From assembly GCA_947561395.2 (NCBI GenBank), contig OX387191.1, positions 694,501 through 758,500 on the forward strand: a stretch of 64,000 nucleotides of DNA, in the 5' to 3' direction. This DNA comes from Buxus sempervirens (Eukaryota > Streptophyta > Magnoliopsida > Buxales > Buxaceae). The notes beneath the pieces are model-generated. The model was given only the letters and a program-made list of their open reading frames with translations, was not told where the DNA came from and ran no database searches. Within the stretch, counting starts at the first letter, position 1, and every line of letters starts with the position of its first letter. A program made the translations under genes and the position numbers. Positions 1 through 10,619 of this stretch are shown in pieces.

Positions 1-1458
1 ACACCGCACCCTGCCATGTGTGTCATGCCCCATGACTTGAGTATATACATCATCTCGGGCTGTCGAATCTGGCGTGCCTTGTTCTATGATAGTTCGCATT
101 TGATCCTGAAAAAAATATTTATGCAATCATTGAGTTATCAAAATAGATGCTAATAAAGTTATTCGTATGCTACAAGTATACCTACAATAAGAGGAAATAA
201 CTTACTATCTTGTCGGCTGCTTCATCATTGATTGGCGTGCCATCTTTTCGAGTATGCGTTTTTATAAAAGTCTCAGCACGGCCCGCCAATCCCTAATGAA
301 AAAATATGGTGTTAATTGATCATAAATCATTTAAACATCCACAAGCAGAAATTAATACAATTGACCAGATTAAAAAGATGAAGATGCAATAAAAACAAAG
401 AACACATGTAGAGATAAATAAAGAAAAAATAATAAAAATTTCGACGGCATCTCCCCTAAAAATAGAGGGTTGTCCAGACCAAATTGGTCTAAAATAAAGC
501 CATTCAACCTGAAAAACAAAAAAGAATGCAAAACGTAGCATTCATATACAATCCACATTCACATAAATATCACATCTTATCATACAAGAAAATTGAAAAG
601 CTACTATACAACTTAGAAGAGATAAGAAAGCAATAAAATAAGATCGTACACTATGAAAACCGATCATCAAGTTGATGAGGTGACTAGATTTATAATAGTA
701 TATCAAGACATTCATAAATGGCCATTTGTTATACCTGTTCGTTTCTGACCCTGGCAAAGCTCTTTGTCCCAGCTGTATGATTAAGGGTCTGGTTGGCACG
801 ATTAGTTTTATTCCTTGCTGACAAGTTCTGCAACATATAATCATACAAAGTCAATAAACAAGGATGCAGTAGCTTTATGAGACATATTAACTAATTAACA
901 AATTACCTGGGCATTTTGTGAGTTCCAATACTCTACTATAATTGCCCATTGATCCTCTACCACATCTGGTGGGCGATGATTTATACGTTCAGCATTTGTT
1001 TCGTATGGATCATAATGGTTCTGCTTCAAATCGGACTTATAGTCCCTCCATTTTTTATTTATTGATTGTAGGATAACATCACGCAACCTCTCTTCAACCT
1101 CGAATTTTTCCTACGGTGCATAACAAATTGAAATTTAAAAGTTAATACCAATTAGCTAAATATGTGGACATTTTGAGCAATGAACTACATTAAAATTTAG
1201 ATTATTTACCTTTACAAGTGACCACGCTCGGTCCTTCTCCCTATCTGTGACTTCTCGCCAGCCAAAGCGATTCAAGGGTATAACACGTCCATCGCGTGCC
1301 AGTGTCCCACAAAAACTAGCCAATTTGGAGGCATTTGGTCCAATTGGCTGCCCCAATTCATCTATATCGATGTTCAACTTTTCTCCAGGTCGAAGTTTTA
1401 GTATATCAAGGCATCTAGTAGGACCTCTACCCCTCCTAGCTGGTCCACCCTCTGCCAT
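1..1458 (-). CDS. CACTA second gene (PTTA/En-Spm plant transposase family), partial
   Basis: Spliced gene inside the CACTA element, read on the minus strand and cut by the window edge. Exons I can support by frame and GT-AG sites are 1210-1458 (start ATG at 1458, 83 codons), 907-1110 (68 codons), 735-827 (31 codons), 206-292 (29 codons) and 1-105 (35 codons, continuing left). All junctions are phase 0. The protein begins MAEGGPARRGRGPT, followed by a proline/leucine-rich segment and the WREVTDREKD region. Later exons carry KKWRDYKSDLK, NLSARNKTNRANQTLNHTAG and an RAETFIKTHTRKDG block, characteristic of the plant PTTA/En-Spm domain (PF03004). No stop interrupts the predicted exons. The product in this family is thought to bind subterminal repeats; that is family knowledge, not visible here. 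Confidence 0.8.
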
Positions 1459-1626
1459 CTAATAAAATACAATATATGCTGTAAAAAATAAAATCATACA
1501 AGTCAATAACAATCTGATTCATCATAAACGGCTATTGTTTGTTAGTTAGTTTAATAGAAGAAAATAGTGTGTCGTATTCAAGACAAAAAATGAGAATGAA
1601 CATGATCACTACAATTCAAATACAAT

Positions 1627-2972
1627 TCATTCATGGTCATCATCAGAATCCGATCCCTGTTCGTCATGAACAGGATCACTAGAAGATGCGAGCTGTTCTG
1701 TACTCGTATGAGAATGAGCATCAACTGTTGTGCCAGGTACGTCTTCCCTTGCCCAACTAAACCCATCAACCTCTTCTTCATTATTTGTTACAAGTTGGGT
1801 AGCATATGGCTCGCAATCAATGGGTTGATCATCATTCGTGATCAATTCAAACAAGTCCCTTGGCTTAGTCTTCACAACAACATTCCACTCTTCATCGATT
1901 GGATCCACCACAAAGAAAACTTGTTCAGCTTGAGATGCAAACACAAACGGATCATCCATGACATGTTGACCAGTATATAATAACCGTTTGAAGTTCACAA
2001 GTGTAAATCCTAACTCATCTGTCTTAATGCCTCTTCCTTGTGTCATGATATCAACCCAATCACACTTAAACAGTACATGTCTAAGCTGCTCTGAATATGC
2101 CAATTCGACCACATCAGTCAGACGCCCGTAAAAAGACATATAACTTGTTATTGGATTTTTATCTTTCGTACTAGCGTAGCTAGTAGTGCTTGCTTTTACC
2201 ACAACACCGCTATTCTGACTTTTTGAGGATTTCTCTTTCTCCATCATGCAAAAACGATATCCATTACTTATGAACTTGTTTCTGGCAATTTTGACACAAA
2301 CGGAAATGTCTCTCTCAACAACTCAAGCGTCAAAGTCAATGACTTATTGCTCCATCCACTTAGGCACTTTATATGAAATAGTTTAACAATGAACGACAAT
2401 TTTGTGTGGCTTTTACACCCCGGGTATAACTCTTCTCCAGCATCATGGAACAGTTTCTCAAACTGTGGATTATTACAAGTTGGGGTATCATCTGATGGCC
2501 TATGTGAAGAACTCGCAGATACGTCCATTTCATCCTGCACCCCATAAGCTTCTTTAACCATGAGCCTAACTTCATCACCCACAAATTGTGTATCATCTAC
2601 TATGGGATTAACACGGGGGGGGGGGGGGGGGGGGTTGTGAATCGAGAATATCCTCCCCATGATAGTACCACTTTGTGTAGTTTTGATCAAATCCATTGCA
2701 AATCATGTGTTCGTATGCGACTTCTTGACTTTGATACAACACATTATTATATTTCGGACAAGGACACTTCAACAACCCATTAATAGTTGCCCCGCGAGAA
2801 CATGCGAATTTGATGAAACCCAAGACTCCATCTTGATAATCTTGACTAGCCCTATTCCATCCATAGTAAACGTAACCTATTTAGTTAATAAATATAGATA
2901 CACACCCTTCATCAAAACATTAAGAAATTAACATAATAAATACCTAGATCTTTTCATCCACCTTCGATCCAT
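1627..2972 (-). pseudogene. TNP2-like CACTA transposase, catalytic core deleted
   Basis: The gene begins with a 29-nt exon (2944-2972, MDRRWMKRS) that splices to an exon reading YYGWNRASQDYQDG and then the Transpos_assoc motif with CPCPKCNN-like cysteines (about 2640-2860). Next come an acidic linker and the TNP2 N-terminal block ending FPFVSKLPE near 2270. At this point a full-length TNP2 continues into the Transposase_21 (DDE-like) domain, but here the sequence jumps into NGYRFCMMEKEKSS and the C-terminal DUF4216 domain (1627-2250). The frame is also lost at the junction. The 18-G run at 2617-2634 sits in the coding region and reads as a proline tract. The element's transposase is therefore an internal-deletion derivative. 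Confidence 0.8.
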
Positions 2973-3628
2973 CTATTAGTCTGTTGTGAAAGAATTTACC
3001 CGTCGCTTTTGAATAAGATTACTTTCTGCAAAACATACTCTATAAATGAATCTAGCTAATAGCAAATGGTACTTATGTTAGTTTTAAAATTTATGCTTGG
3101 TTTTACCCATTTAGGAATACCAAATATATTACTTGTTTGTCATAAGATTCATATATTTCTCCACGAATTTCGGCAGCATCTCTGCACAGTTCTTCAAAGA
3201 CGTAAAGTTTTCTGACGTAAAGTCAATAAAACTACGTATTTGAAGAACAAAGAGATAAAACCAAAATTATAAGTAGAGATACATATAAATCACATGTCAA
3301 CAAGTAACATACTTGATATCCCCAAACTGTCAATATGACAATCCAAGATGTTACATGTGCAAATCTATGCCTTCATATTTAAATACTAAGAATTATTGCA
3401 AACTTACTGCAAAGATGCAATATCTTCAAAGTACACAAAATAGGATTGGCATAGTTACACATGTAACCTCTCAGACGGGTATTTGAATTGTTCCCACTTT
3501 TTTTATGAGATAAATAAATATAAAAACAATAACCAGGTTAACCAAAAAATAGAATAAAGAACTGCTAATCATAATATCAATGCTATTGAATAGCATTAGA
3601 ACAGAAATATCACAACAAGGAACTTAAA

Positions 3629-3661
3629 GAGATAAATAATGGTTTAACCATTATTTATCTC
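3629..3661. repeat. 33-bp near-perfect palindrome
   Basis: Two 14-nt arms, GAGATAAATAATGG and its reverse complement, are separated by five bases. It lies in the noncoding interior of the CACTA element, just before a copy of the element's internal repeat (3660-3800). Confidence 0.8.
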
Positions 3662-3800
3662 TCCTAAAAATTTCGGCAGCACCTCCCCTAAAAATAGAGG
3701 GTTGTCCAGACCAAATTGGTCTAAAATAATAATGGTTTAACCTGTAAACAAAAGAAGAGTCGAAATATTGCATTCATATACAATCCAAATAGAGCATCCA
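3662..3800. repeat. CACTA internal repeat, copy 2 (copy 1 at about 430-580)
   Basis: A stretch including AGGGTTGTCCAGACCAAATT and TTGGTCTAAAATAA, followed by GCATTCATATACAATCCA, occurs here and again at about 430-560 within an intron of the second gene. The two copies are in the same orientation and diverge at the edges. It may be an older nested insertion or an internal duplication; no terminal signature was seen. Confidence 0.65.
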
Positions 3801-5160
3801 CATGTTATATTCCTAGAATCATCCTTTATCTAATATTCCTATTCCATCCACTCGTATCAGTCAAATCACTAGATATAAATTCCTCATGTAAACAGCAGCG
3901 TCATAACAATTCTTTTGACTTTATTGCACCACTAAGGCCACTATTGCCTTCAGAAAGTCACAAACAACTTAATAAGATATCAAAATTTCTAGAAATAAAA
4001 AGAAGCCGCCAGTTAAACAGGAAAAGAAAAAAAAAAGCATGACGGGCAACCCAACCAGATGATAATTATTGAAAAATAAATATAACTTAACAATGATATA
4101 TTCCAGCTGATACCCAACAATGTTATCCTTCTAATAATATAGTCCAACCACTGCTCTTTATCTTGAAATCCTGCCATTCCATTATCCTCAAAGCAACCAC
4201 AACACAACCAAAATGATCACTAAGGCACCCTCTTCTCCACCCCCAAGACGACATCCATTGTATAACAGACCTAAGAACTGTATTCACAATATATTAAGTG
4301 TAAAGAAGAATGTTTTCATTGCTATTAAGTATCAGATGTACCCATTTCTACTCTCAATTGTAAACTAAATTCCCCCAAAAAAAAGGTGGGGGTAATATCT
4401 AAATGGGAAACCAAAAAAAAAACCTAATTATAAGATTTATGTAAACTAAAATTGATGGGCATTCATATAACTATCTCAAATACTCATTGTGGATTCCACT
4501 TAAACCGCAACCACCAACACCCCCTATACTGCAGATCTGGCCCCCTCCCTCCATGAAACATCCCAACCCATGCATAAAATTATCAAACTGCTCCATCCAG
4601 ATGATCACCCACCACTACTTGAATCCTCCATTAACAAGTAACGAAAAAGTCAAGAGATAAGTTTCTTCTAAGAGTCCGTTAATATTATAAAGTGATTAGT
4701 GTATTTACCTTAACATGTATTGCATTCTTCGGAAAAACAAATTCTAATTTCCTGCATAAACAATGTATTATGTCCAAACCAATAACACTAGCAAAATTAT
4801 TAATTTCAGAATGGAAAGCTCCCAGTGCTACCAACGGCCAATACTGCTATTTCCTCGTCAATAAATTATCGAAATGAAATTATTGAAATTCCTTTGGAAA
4901 TAACCATTAATCCACTACTGCAAACCGTAAACAGTACTTACCTGTGAACGGCGAACGGCGACGGAGAACGCGAACGGCAGCAGGAGAAGATGGCCGGCGG
5001 CGGCTTGCGACGGAGAAGACGAACGACTAAGGCGGCACGGCTTGGCTATGGCGACCGACCACGGCAGGCAGCAAAAACGACGGCAGATCGGCAACGGCGA
5101 GCATCGGAAAATCGCAAATCAGGGTTTTCGCGCAGAGAAGAAAACCCCATTTCGCGCGAT
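3801..5160. other. CACTA interior without recognisable gene
   Basis: AT-rich sequence upstream of the TNP2-like start codon. At 4935-4995 there is a G/C-rich stretch with a plausible splice donor on the minus strand (TTCACAGGTAAG, near 4940-4951), suggesting a noncoding first exon and long leader intron for the transposon genes. No open frame with a known domain. Confidence 0.5.
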
Positions 5161-5779
5161 TTGGGGATTTATTGGGCTTTAGCGGCGGTAACTTATTACC
5201 GCCGCTAAAACCCAAGTTCGCGCGACAAGATAACCGCCTTTTAGCGGCGGTAACTTATTACCGCGGCTAAAACCCCAATACACGCTACAATACTATACCA
5301 TTTTAGCGGCGGTAACTTATTACCGCCGCTAAAACCCCAATACACGCGGCAGGACTATACCCTTTTAGCGGCGGTAACCGATTACCGCCGCTAAAACCCA
5401 TGTACGCGTGAAGTCATTATAATCTTTTTACCGGCGGTAATTCTTTGCCGCCGCTCAAACGTTTATTAGAGGCGGCAATTACCGCCGCTAAAAATCTTTA
5501 TTTTACTTAAAAAAGGTGCAGAGTTTTCAATATTAGCGGCGGTAGTTTTCAATATAAGCGGCGGAAGAGCCGCCGGTAAAAAGGCGCGCCAAAAATTGGC
5601 GCGGGAATTTTAGTGCGCGCCATGCTTTTTAGCGGCGGTAGGAATTTACCGCCGCTAAATACTGGCTTCAACGGCGATATAATATTTACCGCCGCTTAAA
5701 TGTATTTACGGGCTTTTAGCGGCGGGAATTTGCTACCGCCGCTAAAAACCCGCCGCTAAAGCCCCGCTTTTTTGTAGTG
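5160..5779 (-). repeat. CACTA subterminal repeat array and terminal inverted repeat
   Basis: At least ten copies of TTAGCGGCGGTAA or its complement TTACCGCCGCTAAAA alternate in both orientations, spaced by short AT-rich linkers. The array ends at the CACTACAAAAAA terminus (5768-5779). Such arrays are the known binding sites for the TnpA-type protein of CACTA elements. Confidence 0.9.
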
Positions 5780-6231
5780 AACATAAATGACGCCTAATCT
5801 ATTAACCTTGTAAAACTCGGAAGAGATAGACCTCATCCCTTATTCAAAATTAAACAAACTTAAATCTAATCTTATGTAATAGATCTTGATAATAAACATC
5901 CTACTACTTGTTCATGTGATAGCTCCTAACAAATGTCATTCCAGATTCTTGTTGTTGATTTTAAAATCCCGAATCCAGTTTGGATATTGCAAATTTTGGA
6001 ATAATGTATAAGCTCGATTGCTTCAGATTGGCCTTTTACCAACTTTAAGAGTTCAAGAAAATTTGATGAGTTGGCTCGTGTATGTAAGATAGGGCCTTAT
6101 CCTGTGATGGTCCAAAAATACATACACCGTCCAGGCCTGACCCGGCACATGTAAACACTCACTCACTTTACTTACCATGCGTCAGTTCTTTACTCTGCCA
6201 CAGACTGTTGCACCGTTCTAGGACTCACGAT

Positions 6232-6452
6232 CAGTGGCGGAACCAGGACTCCAAACTTGAGGGGGCAAAAAAAAATTTTCAATTAACACTTACACATAAA
6301 ATATAGAAATTTCATGGAGATAGAGGGGCAAACCGAAAATTTTAGGGGGGGCAAAACCTGAATTTCAATTAAAACATATATACTTTTAATTAAAAAATAA
6401 AAATTTAGGGGGGGCAATTGCCCCCCCTAAGCAAAGCCTGGTTCCGCCACTG
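6232..6452. mobile_element. hAT-type MITE, 221 bp, TSD CTCACGAT
   Basis: The ends read CAGTGGCGGAACCAGG and CCTGGTTCCGCCACTG, a 16-bp perfect inverted repeat. Both sides carry the 8-bp duplication CTCACGAT (6224-6231 and 6453-6460). Unit B has the unfilled site with one CTCACGAT at about 14203-14210. The interior is AT-rich with G-runs (GGGGGCAAAA). An 8-bp TSD fits the hAT superfamily. A related copy is at 56911-57130. Confidence 0.9.
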
Positions 6453-6553
6453 CTCACGATGCCCTTCGATTCGATTTTTCAGTCCATTTCTCCCCAAGAG
6501 CTTTTCTGTTCTCCCAAAGCCCTTTTGTATTTTTTTTTTCCTGCAGCACTACC

Positions 6554-6790
6554 ATGGTGGATTCCACGGGCAACCCTTCTGATACCAGAAAACAAGAAAA
6601 CGTTTCAAAAAGTATATCTTTCTCGCTGGTGAACCTACAAGGGCTACCTCACCTTACCAATTATCTTCCCGGCCAACTTGCAAACCTTCCCGAATCCTTT
6701 AGAACAAAACGAGTTCTTCCACCCCTCGACTGAATTCTACATCACTCCCGGTGATATTCCAATCCGGTAGACCATCTACAACCTCTCCAG
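6554..6790 (+). pseudogene. PFK exon-1 remnant, N-terminal part, unit A
   Basis: Starts with ATG (6554) and matches the 5' part of exon 1 of the intact PFK gene at 26196, up to the [10 protein letters not shown] region. It is frameshifted by an insertion in the PGQLANLP stretch and has a stop (TAG, 6768-6770) where the intact gene has a glutamine codon. The same stop is in unit B, so the defect predates duplication. Homology stops just afterwards. Confidence 0.85.
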
Positions 6791-6799
6791 CAGATCATC

Positions 6800-7189
6800 T
6801 ACGACCATAGAACGCCTAAAACCTCAATTTTTTTTCTAAAATATTTTTTATTATGATTTTTTAAATATTACTTAAGGTCCCCATAAATTTAAAGGAATTG
6901 CCCTCCAATCAAAATGAAAAATGTCACTTTTTTGCTGTCTTTATAAGAATTGTATGTCACTGTAGGAAAAAAAAACTTAAATGTAATGTCACTTTATTGT
7001 AGTTACATAGGATACGAGCGTTGGCCACTTTGGACACAAGCACATTGTATGTGGGATACAAGCTTCGCTATATGAGATACGAGTGCATCCTATGTGGGCA
7101 TGAGTGCTTCATATAATCCCATACATAATGTGCTCATGTTTCTGCTAGGTTGTGTTTGTGACCCACATGACTATAATAAAGTTATCTTA
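6800..7189. other. Noncoding spacer of unit A
   Basis: AT-rich spacer matching 14540-15010 of unit B. It includes short imperfect repeats around GGATACGAGCGTTG. No gene seen. Confidence 0.6.
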
Positions 7190-8530
7190 GAGCACTAGCA
7201 ACAGCTTACCTATAAGGCTCCTCATCTTTAAAATAGGGAATTAAAATAAGGATTTGGACAAAAACGACCCTCCAGCAGTTTACCTATCCCTATTTGAAAT
7301 ACTTAAATTTTAAGAAGTGCTACAATGACGACTTAAATTTAAGTCGTCGCTGTAGCAATACCTAAACACGGAAAACACGGAGCTCGCGTCTTCACAATTC
7401 TTCAAAGGAGAGAAAAAGAACAAAAAAAGCCTCTCCTGCAAAAAAAGGCTCGGCTTGCAGAAGAAAAGAACGGAGCTCATCTCCTTCAGATCAACCGCCG
7501 GTTGGAGCTCAAGATCGATCTGCTTTCTCTCTCCTTCCCAATTAGGGTTCTTCTTCTCCACCTTCTTCACCCCACATTTTCAATTCCATGAACAACAAGA
7601 CTCCGTGGTTCAATCCATCTCTCGAGCAATCAAAAACAACCCAACGAAACCACTGGATTACTCCCTCAAGGGACTCGTTCCTTCCCTCACAGCTCGCCAT
7701 GTTATCGATTTGATCACCCAGAAGCCTCTGTCCCTCGACCCATCTTCAGTCCTCACCTTCTTTAGATGGGTTCCTTACCCATCTTCAGTCGTATTGCACA
7801 ACGGCCAACTTCCTTTGCACCCACCAGATGTTCTCAGAGGCTCAATCACTCCTTCAAATCGTCGTCTCTCAAAAGGGTAAGGACTCGGCTTCGGATATCT
7901 TTGCTACGGTTCTTGCAACCAGAGGTACCTATCAGTCCAAATTTGTGTTTGATGCTTTAATGAATGCGTATACCTGTTCTGGTTTTGTATCGGATGCAAT
8001 TCAATGCTTTAGGTTGGTCAGGAAACATGGATTTCGTATCCCCTTTCATTCATGCGGGTTCCTTCTTGATCGGTTGATGAAGCTGAATTCACCTGCAGTT
8101 GCTTGGGCATTTTATACAGAGATTTTAGATTGTGGATTTCCACCAAATGTTTATTCTTTCAACATCTTAATCAATAAATTTTGCAAAGATGGTAAGATTA
8201 AGGAAGCCCAGTTGATTTTTGATGAAATTAGTCGGCGAGGATTGGACCCAACTGTTGTTAGTTTCAATACTTTGATCAATGGTTACTGTAGATTGGGAAA
8301 TTTAGAAGAGGGGTTCAGGTTGAAATTAGTTGGTGAGGATTGGACCCAACTATTTTTAAATATTTTATTTAAAAAGAATTTTTTTTTAAAAAATTAATAT
8401 TTTAATAATTTAGGAAAAAAAATTGGGAATCTGATATAGTGATTTGCTGAGAAGACAATCCCTATAACAGGAAAGTGAACAAAATTCCCCAAAATAAAGA
8501 ATTTGAATGAGTAAGCTGCTGCTGGTGCTC
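7190..8530 (+). mobile_element. PIF/Harbinger-like non-autonomous element carrying a PPR gene fragment
   Basis: The ends are inverted repeats: GAGCACTAGCAACAGCTTAC at 7190, and GTAAGCTGCTGCTGGTGCTC ending at 8530 (three mismatches over about 20 bp). Each is flanked by TTA (7187-7189 and 8531-8533), the TWA-type duplication typical of PIF/Harbinger. The matching position in unit B (about 15015-15022) has no insert. The 1.34-kb interior holds a PPR gene fragment and no transposase, so the element resembles a gene-capturing Pack-type transposon. Superfamily assignment rests on TSD and TIR style only. Confidence 0.8.
7455..8338 (+). pseudogene. Pentatricopeptide repeat (PPR) protein fragment, frameshifted
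   Basis: Two open stretches in different frames belong together. The first (about 7560-7765) reads SISRAIKNNPTKPLDYSL, then HVIDLITQKPLSLDP and VLTFFRW. The second, from about 7768 to 8338, gives THLQSYCTTANFLCTHQMF and then P-class PPR motifs including NVYSFNILINKFCKDGKI and TVVSFNTLINGYCRLGNLEE. A one-base shift near 7768 separates them. There is no ATG in the first frame, and the protein ends after about two full PPR motifs, whereas family members have ten or more. The break falls where GAGGATTGGACCCAACT (8239) recurs (8335), suggesting a deletion between short repeats. It lies wholly inside the element at 7190-8530. Confidence 0.85.
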
Positions 8531-8682
8531 TTACAGTTCAACTTCTTTTTTACCCCTCCTGAGCTGATTATCTGTCTCTGCCCCTGTGTCTACGACCCCT
8601 CCATCGGATCTTCTATAGGCTTACGTCGCCTACCCCTGAGCCGGACCACGTAAGCAGGTATTTTTCCATCCTTAATTCTTAG

Positions 8683-9835
8683 GTGCAAGCTGCGATCGTC
8701 ACTTGTGGTGGGCTATGTCCGGCATGAATACCGTCATCAGGGAACTGGTGGTGGGCTTGCGGGAGATCTACGGTGTGCATCAAATATTCGGCGTCAGAGC
8801 AGCGTACAGTGGATTTTATTCGATGGAGCCTATAGCGCTCGATTTGAAGCTTGTGTACGACTCAATTTGGTCCTACACATTCTTTCTTTCAATGGTTCCG
8901 GAATCTAGCCTTTACTCTAAGGAGGAGTTCTAGTTTGAATGTTAAGGCCAACCTTGTGTAATATAGCCCTGTTCAGTTGGACTCTTTGGTCTCACCGAAA
9001 CAAAGTACTCTTTAATCACTCTTCTCCTAATGTTTTTCAAGTCATCAGACGATACCACTCATTACAACAAGAAATGCAAAACACCATTAAGGAAGGCTCC
9101 TCTTAGCTGCCTCAACCGCTTCAGATACCTGTTACATGGTCATCACCGAGACAACCATTTGTTAAAGTCAATTTTGATGGAAGGTTTCGCATCAGCGAAA
9201 GTCAAGCTGGAGTTGGAATTGTTGCTCGAGATTATAATGGTCTGTTTGTAGCTGCTATCGCGTCCACTTGTATAGCTAGGTCGTCTTTAATGGTTGAGGC
9301 TGCTGCTGCCTTGGAAGCCATCAAATTAGCACAGTTTTTGCATATTTCACATCTCTGTCTGGAAGGTGATTCTATGGTGATGGTCCGGTTACTACAGCAA
9401 CTGGTTGGAGAATCCTTTGTCTCAGTTGAAGCTATTCACTGTCCTTGGTTCATTAAGCCAATCCTTGCTTCTATATCCTAGCTTCTTCATCTTTTTTCAG
9501 TAGTAGAGGTATGTCATGTATATAGGGAGGGGAATGTTGTGGGTGACTCGTTGGCGAATTTTAGTTTAGATAAGTATTAATGTTGTTGGTTAAAACATCC
9601 TCCGGGTTTAATTTTCTACGTCAATTACTTTTTGATGATGTACGTGGTGCTGTAAGAACTTGTTGTTCATAATAATAAATTTGGGGTTTTGCTACCAAAG
9701 GAAAAAACAAAAAAAAAAAAGCTTGTGCACGACTGGCATAAGAGAGGTGGAACTGTGCTTGAGGCGACGAGCGGTGGGTTTGATCTTGGTAAGATCGTTA
9801 ATACCATCGAAGATCGCGGTTTTAATCAGGTCAGG
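8683..9835 (+). pseudogene. PFK exon-1 remnant, C-terminal part, unit A, split by a LINE
   Basis: Matches PFK exon 1 from the region before CGGLCPGMN (here damaged, reading CGGLCPA-like out of frame) through [20 protein letters not shown] to the end of the exon (FNQ). It is interrupted at 8863-9718 by a LINE. The splice donor context of the intact gene (CAGGTCAGTTG) is changed to CAGGTCAGGG. It is not expected to make a functional enzyme. Confidence 0.85.
8863..9718 (+). mobile_element. 5'-truncated L1-type LINE with RNase H domain remnant
   Basis: Flanked by the 16-bp duplication AAGCTTGTGYACGACT (8847-8862 and 9719-9734, one mismatch) and ends in an A-rich tail. The body encodes, over several frames, the tail of a plant L1 ORF2: LWSHRNKVLFNHSSPNVF, then an RNase H (RVT_3) region with VKVNFDGRFR, VEAAAALEAIKLAQF and LCLEGDSMVMVRLL. 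Frameshifts show it is dead. The insert is absent from the corresponding sites in units A' and B. Confidence 0.9.
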
Positions 9836-9880
9836 GTGAGGGAGTACCACATCCTTTGCAATTTCTCTAGTGAAGTGGGA

Positions 9881-10045
9881 GTGGGGAGACCGTTTCATCT
9901 AGAGCCACTCAGTGGTTCTAGCGTGAAACGTGAGGAGAGATGGTCCCTTTCAATAGTGGCGTCGACACACCAAAATGCATCTCAGCCGGTGGTTTCACTG
10001 AACCACCGCATTTTGGCTTCAAAAGAAATGCTCACGGGAGTGGGA
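9881..10045. mobile_element. 165-bp insertion of unknown type, flanked by AGTGGGA
   Basis: Compared with unit B at about 15500, unit A holds extra sequence bounded by AGTGGGA at 9874-9880 and 10039-10045 (up to 9 bp if one mismatch is allowed). Inside is a short foldback, CCGGTGGTTTCACTGAACCACCG. Terminal inverted repeats are not obvious. A MULE-type MITE or a processed fragment are both possible. Confidence 0.5.
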
Positions 10046-10504
10046 CACTCAGGTATTGATGACCCCTTCTTCCAACAACCAGTCTGAATCTTGACAATAT
10101 ATTGGAGGGGCGGGTTTGGTGGTAGCTGTCAATGGTAGCTACAAAAACCCAAAAAAAAAAAAGTCAACGGTTGCACGCATCTCAGGAGACAAAGCAAGGT
10201 TGGTATCACAGAGGATTTCCCGGAGATTTACCAATGACACCAAACTCAGCTTCCTCTGGTACCATTTGATTTATATAGTGGACGCCTACATTTTCTACAA
10301 TACGAATTAATGGAAACTCGAACTGGTATTCCATCAGTTGGGAAGCATAGTCCAAACATTTTGACAATTCACTTGGTTTGCATTCCCATCATCTGAATTT
10401 AAAGGTAATTTGTAATAGCATTCATTAGAGCACTTATTCTGGAGATAACACCAAAAAATAAAAAAAATCAAAATGAACTTATTAAACACTTTCTAGGTCT
10501 AGTC

Positions 10505-10610
10505 TAAAAGAAAAGAAAGGCTAGCTCCATGCACAAGGCTCCCGCCATTATTTGGTGTTTGGGGAGGGGGCAGATGAGCGCAGCCTTACCAGCAGGCGGG
10601 GATGCTGTAT
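10505..10610 (-). mobile_element. SINE-like (Au-type) remnant, unit A
   Basis: On the minus strand this reads GGTAAGGCTGCGCTCATCTG, then CCCCCTCCCCAAACACC, GGGAGCCTTGTGCATGG and a T-rich tail. This is the layout of the 3' half of plant Au-like, tRNA-derived SINEs as I remember the family. The same block occurs in units B and C. The 5' tRNA-like half is not recognised. Confidence 0.55.
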
Positions 10611-10619
10611 CCTGTGACT

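Larger units (their letters stand above)
1..5779 (-). mobile_element. CACTA (En/Spm) DNA transposon, 5' portion; other end outside window
   Basis: The minus-strand 5' terminus is at 5779, where the outward sequence reads CACTACAAAAAAGCGGGGC, the standard CACTA start. Directly inside lies a dense subterminal array of GC-rich motifs (5160-5770). Further in are two transposon genes in the usual order: a TNP2-like transposase with Transpos_assoc and DUF4216 parts, then a spliced PTTA/En-Spm type second gene. The right flank begins AAC, which would be the 3-bp target duplication, but the partner end lies left of base 1 and cannot be compared. The catalytic core of the transposase is missing, so this copy is non-autonomous. 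Confidence 0.9.

Noticed and set aside
4350-4455. TGTAAACTAAA repeated on both sides of an A-rich 80-bp stretch, possible retroinsertion
   Set aside because: The repeat is short and A-rich, the interior has two A runs, and there is no empty site for comparison.
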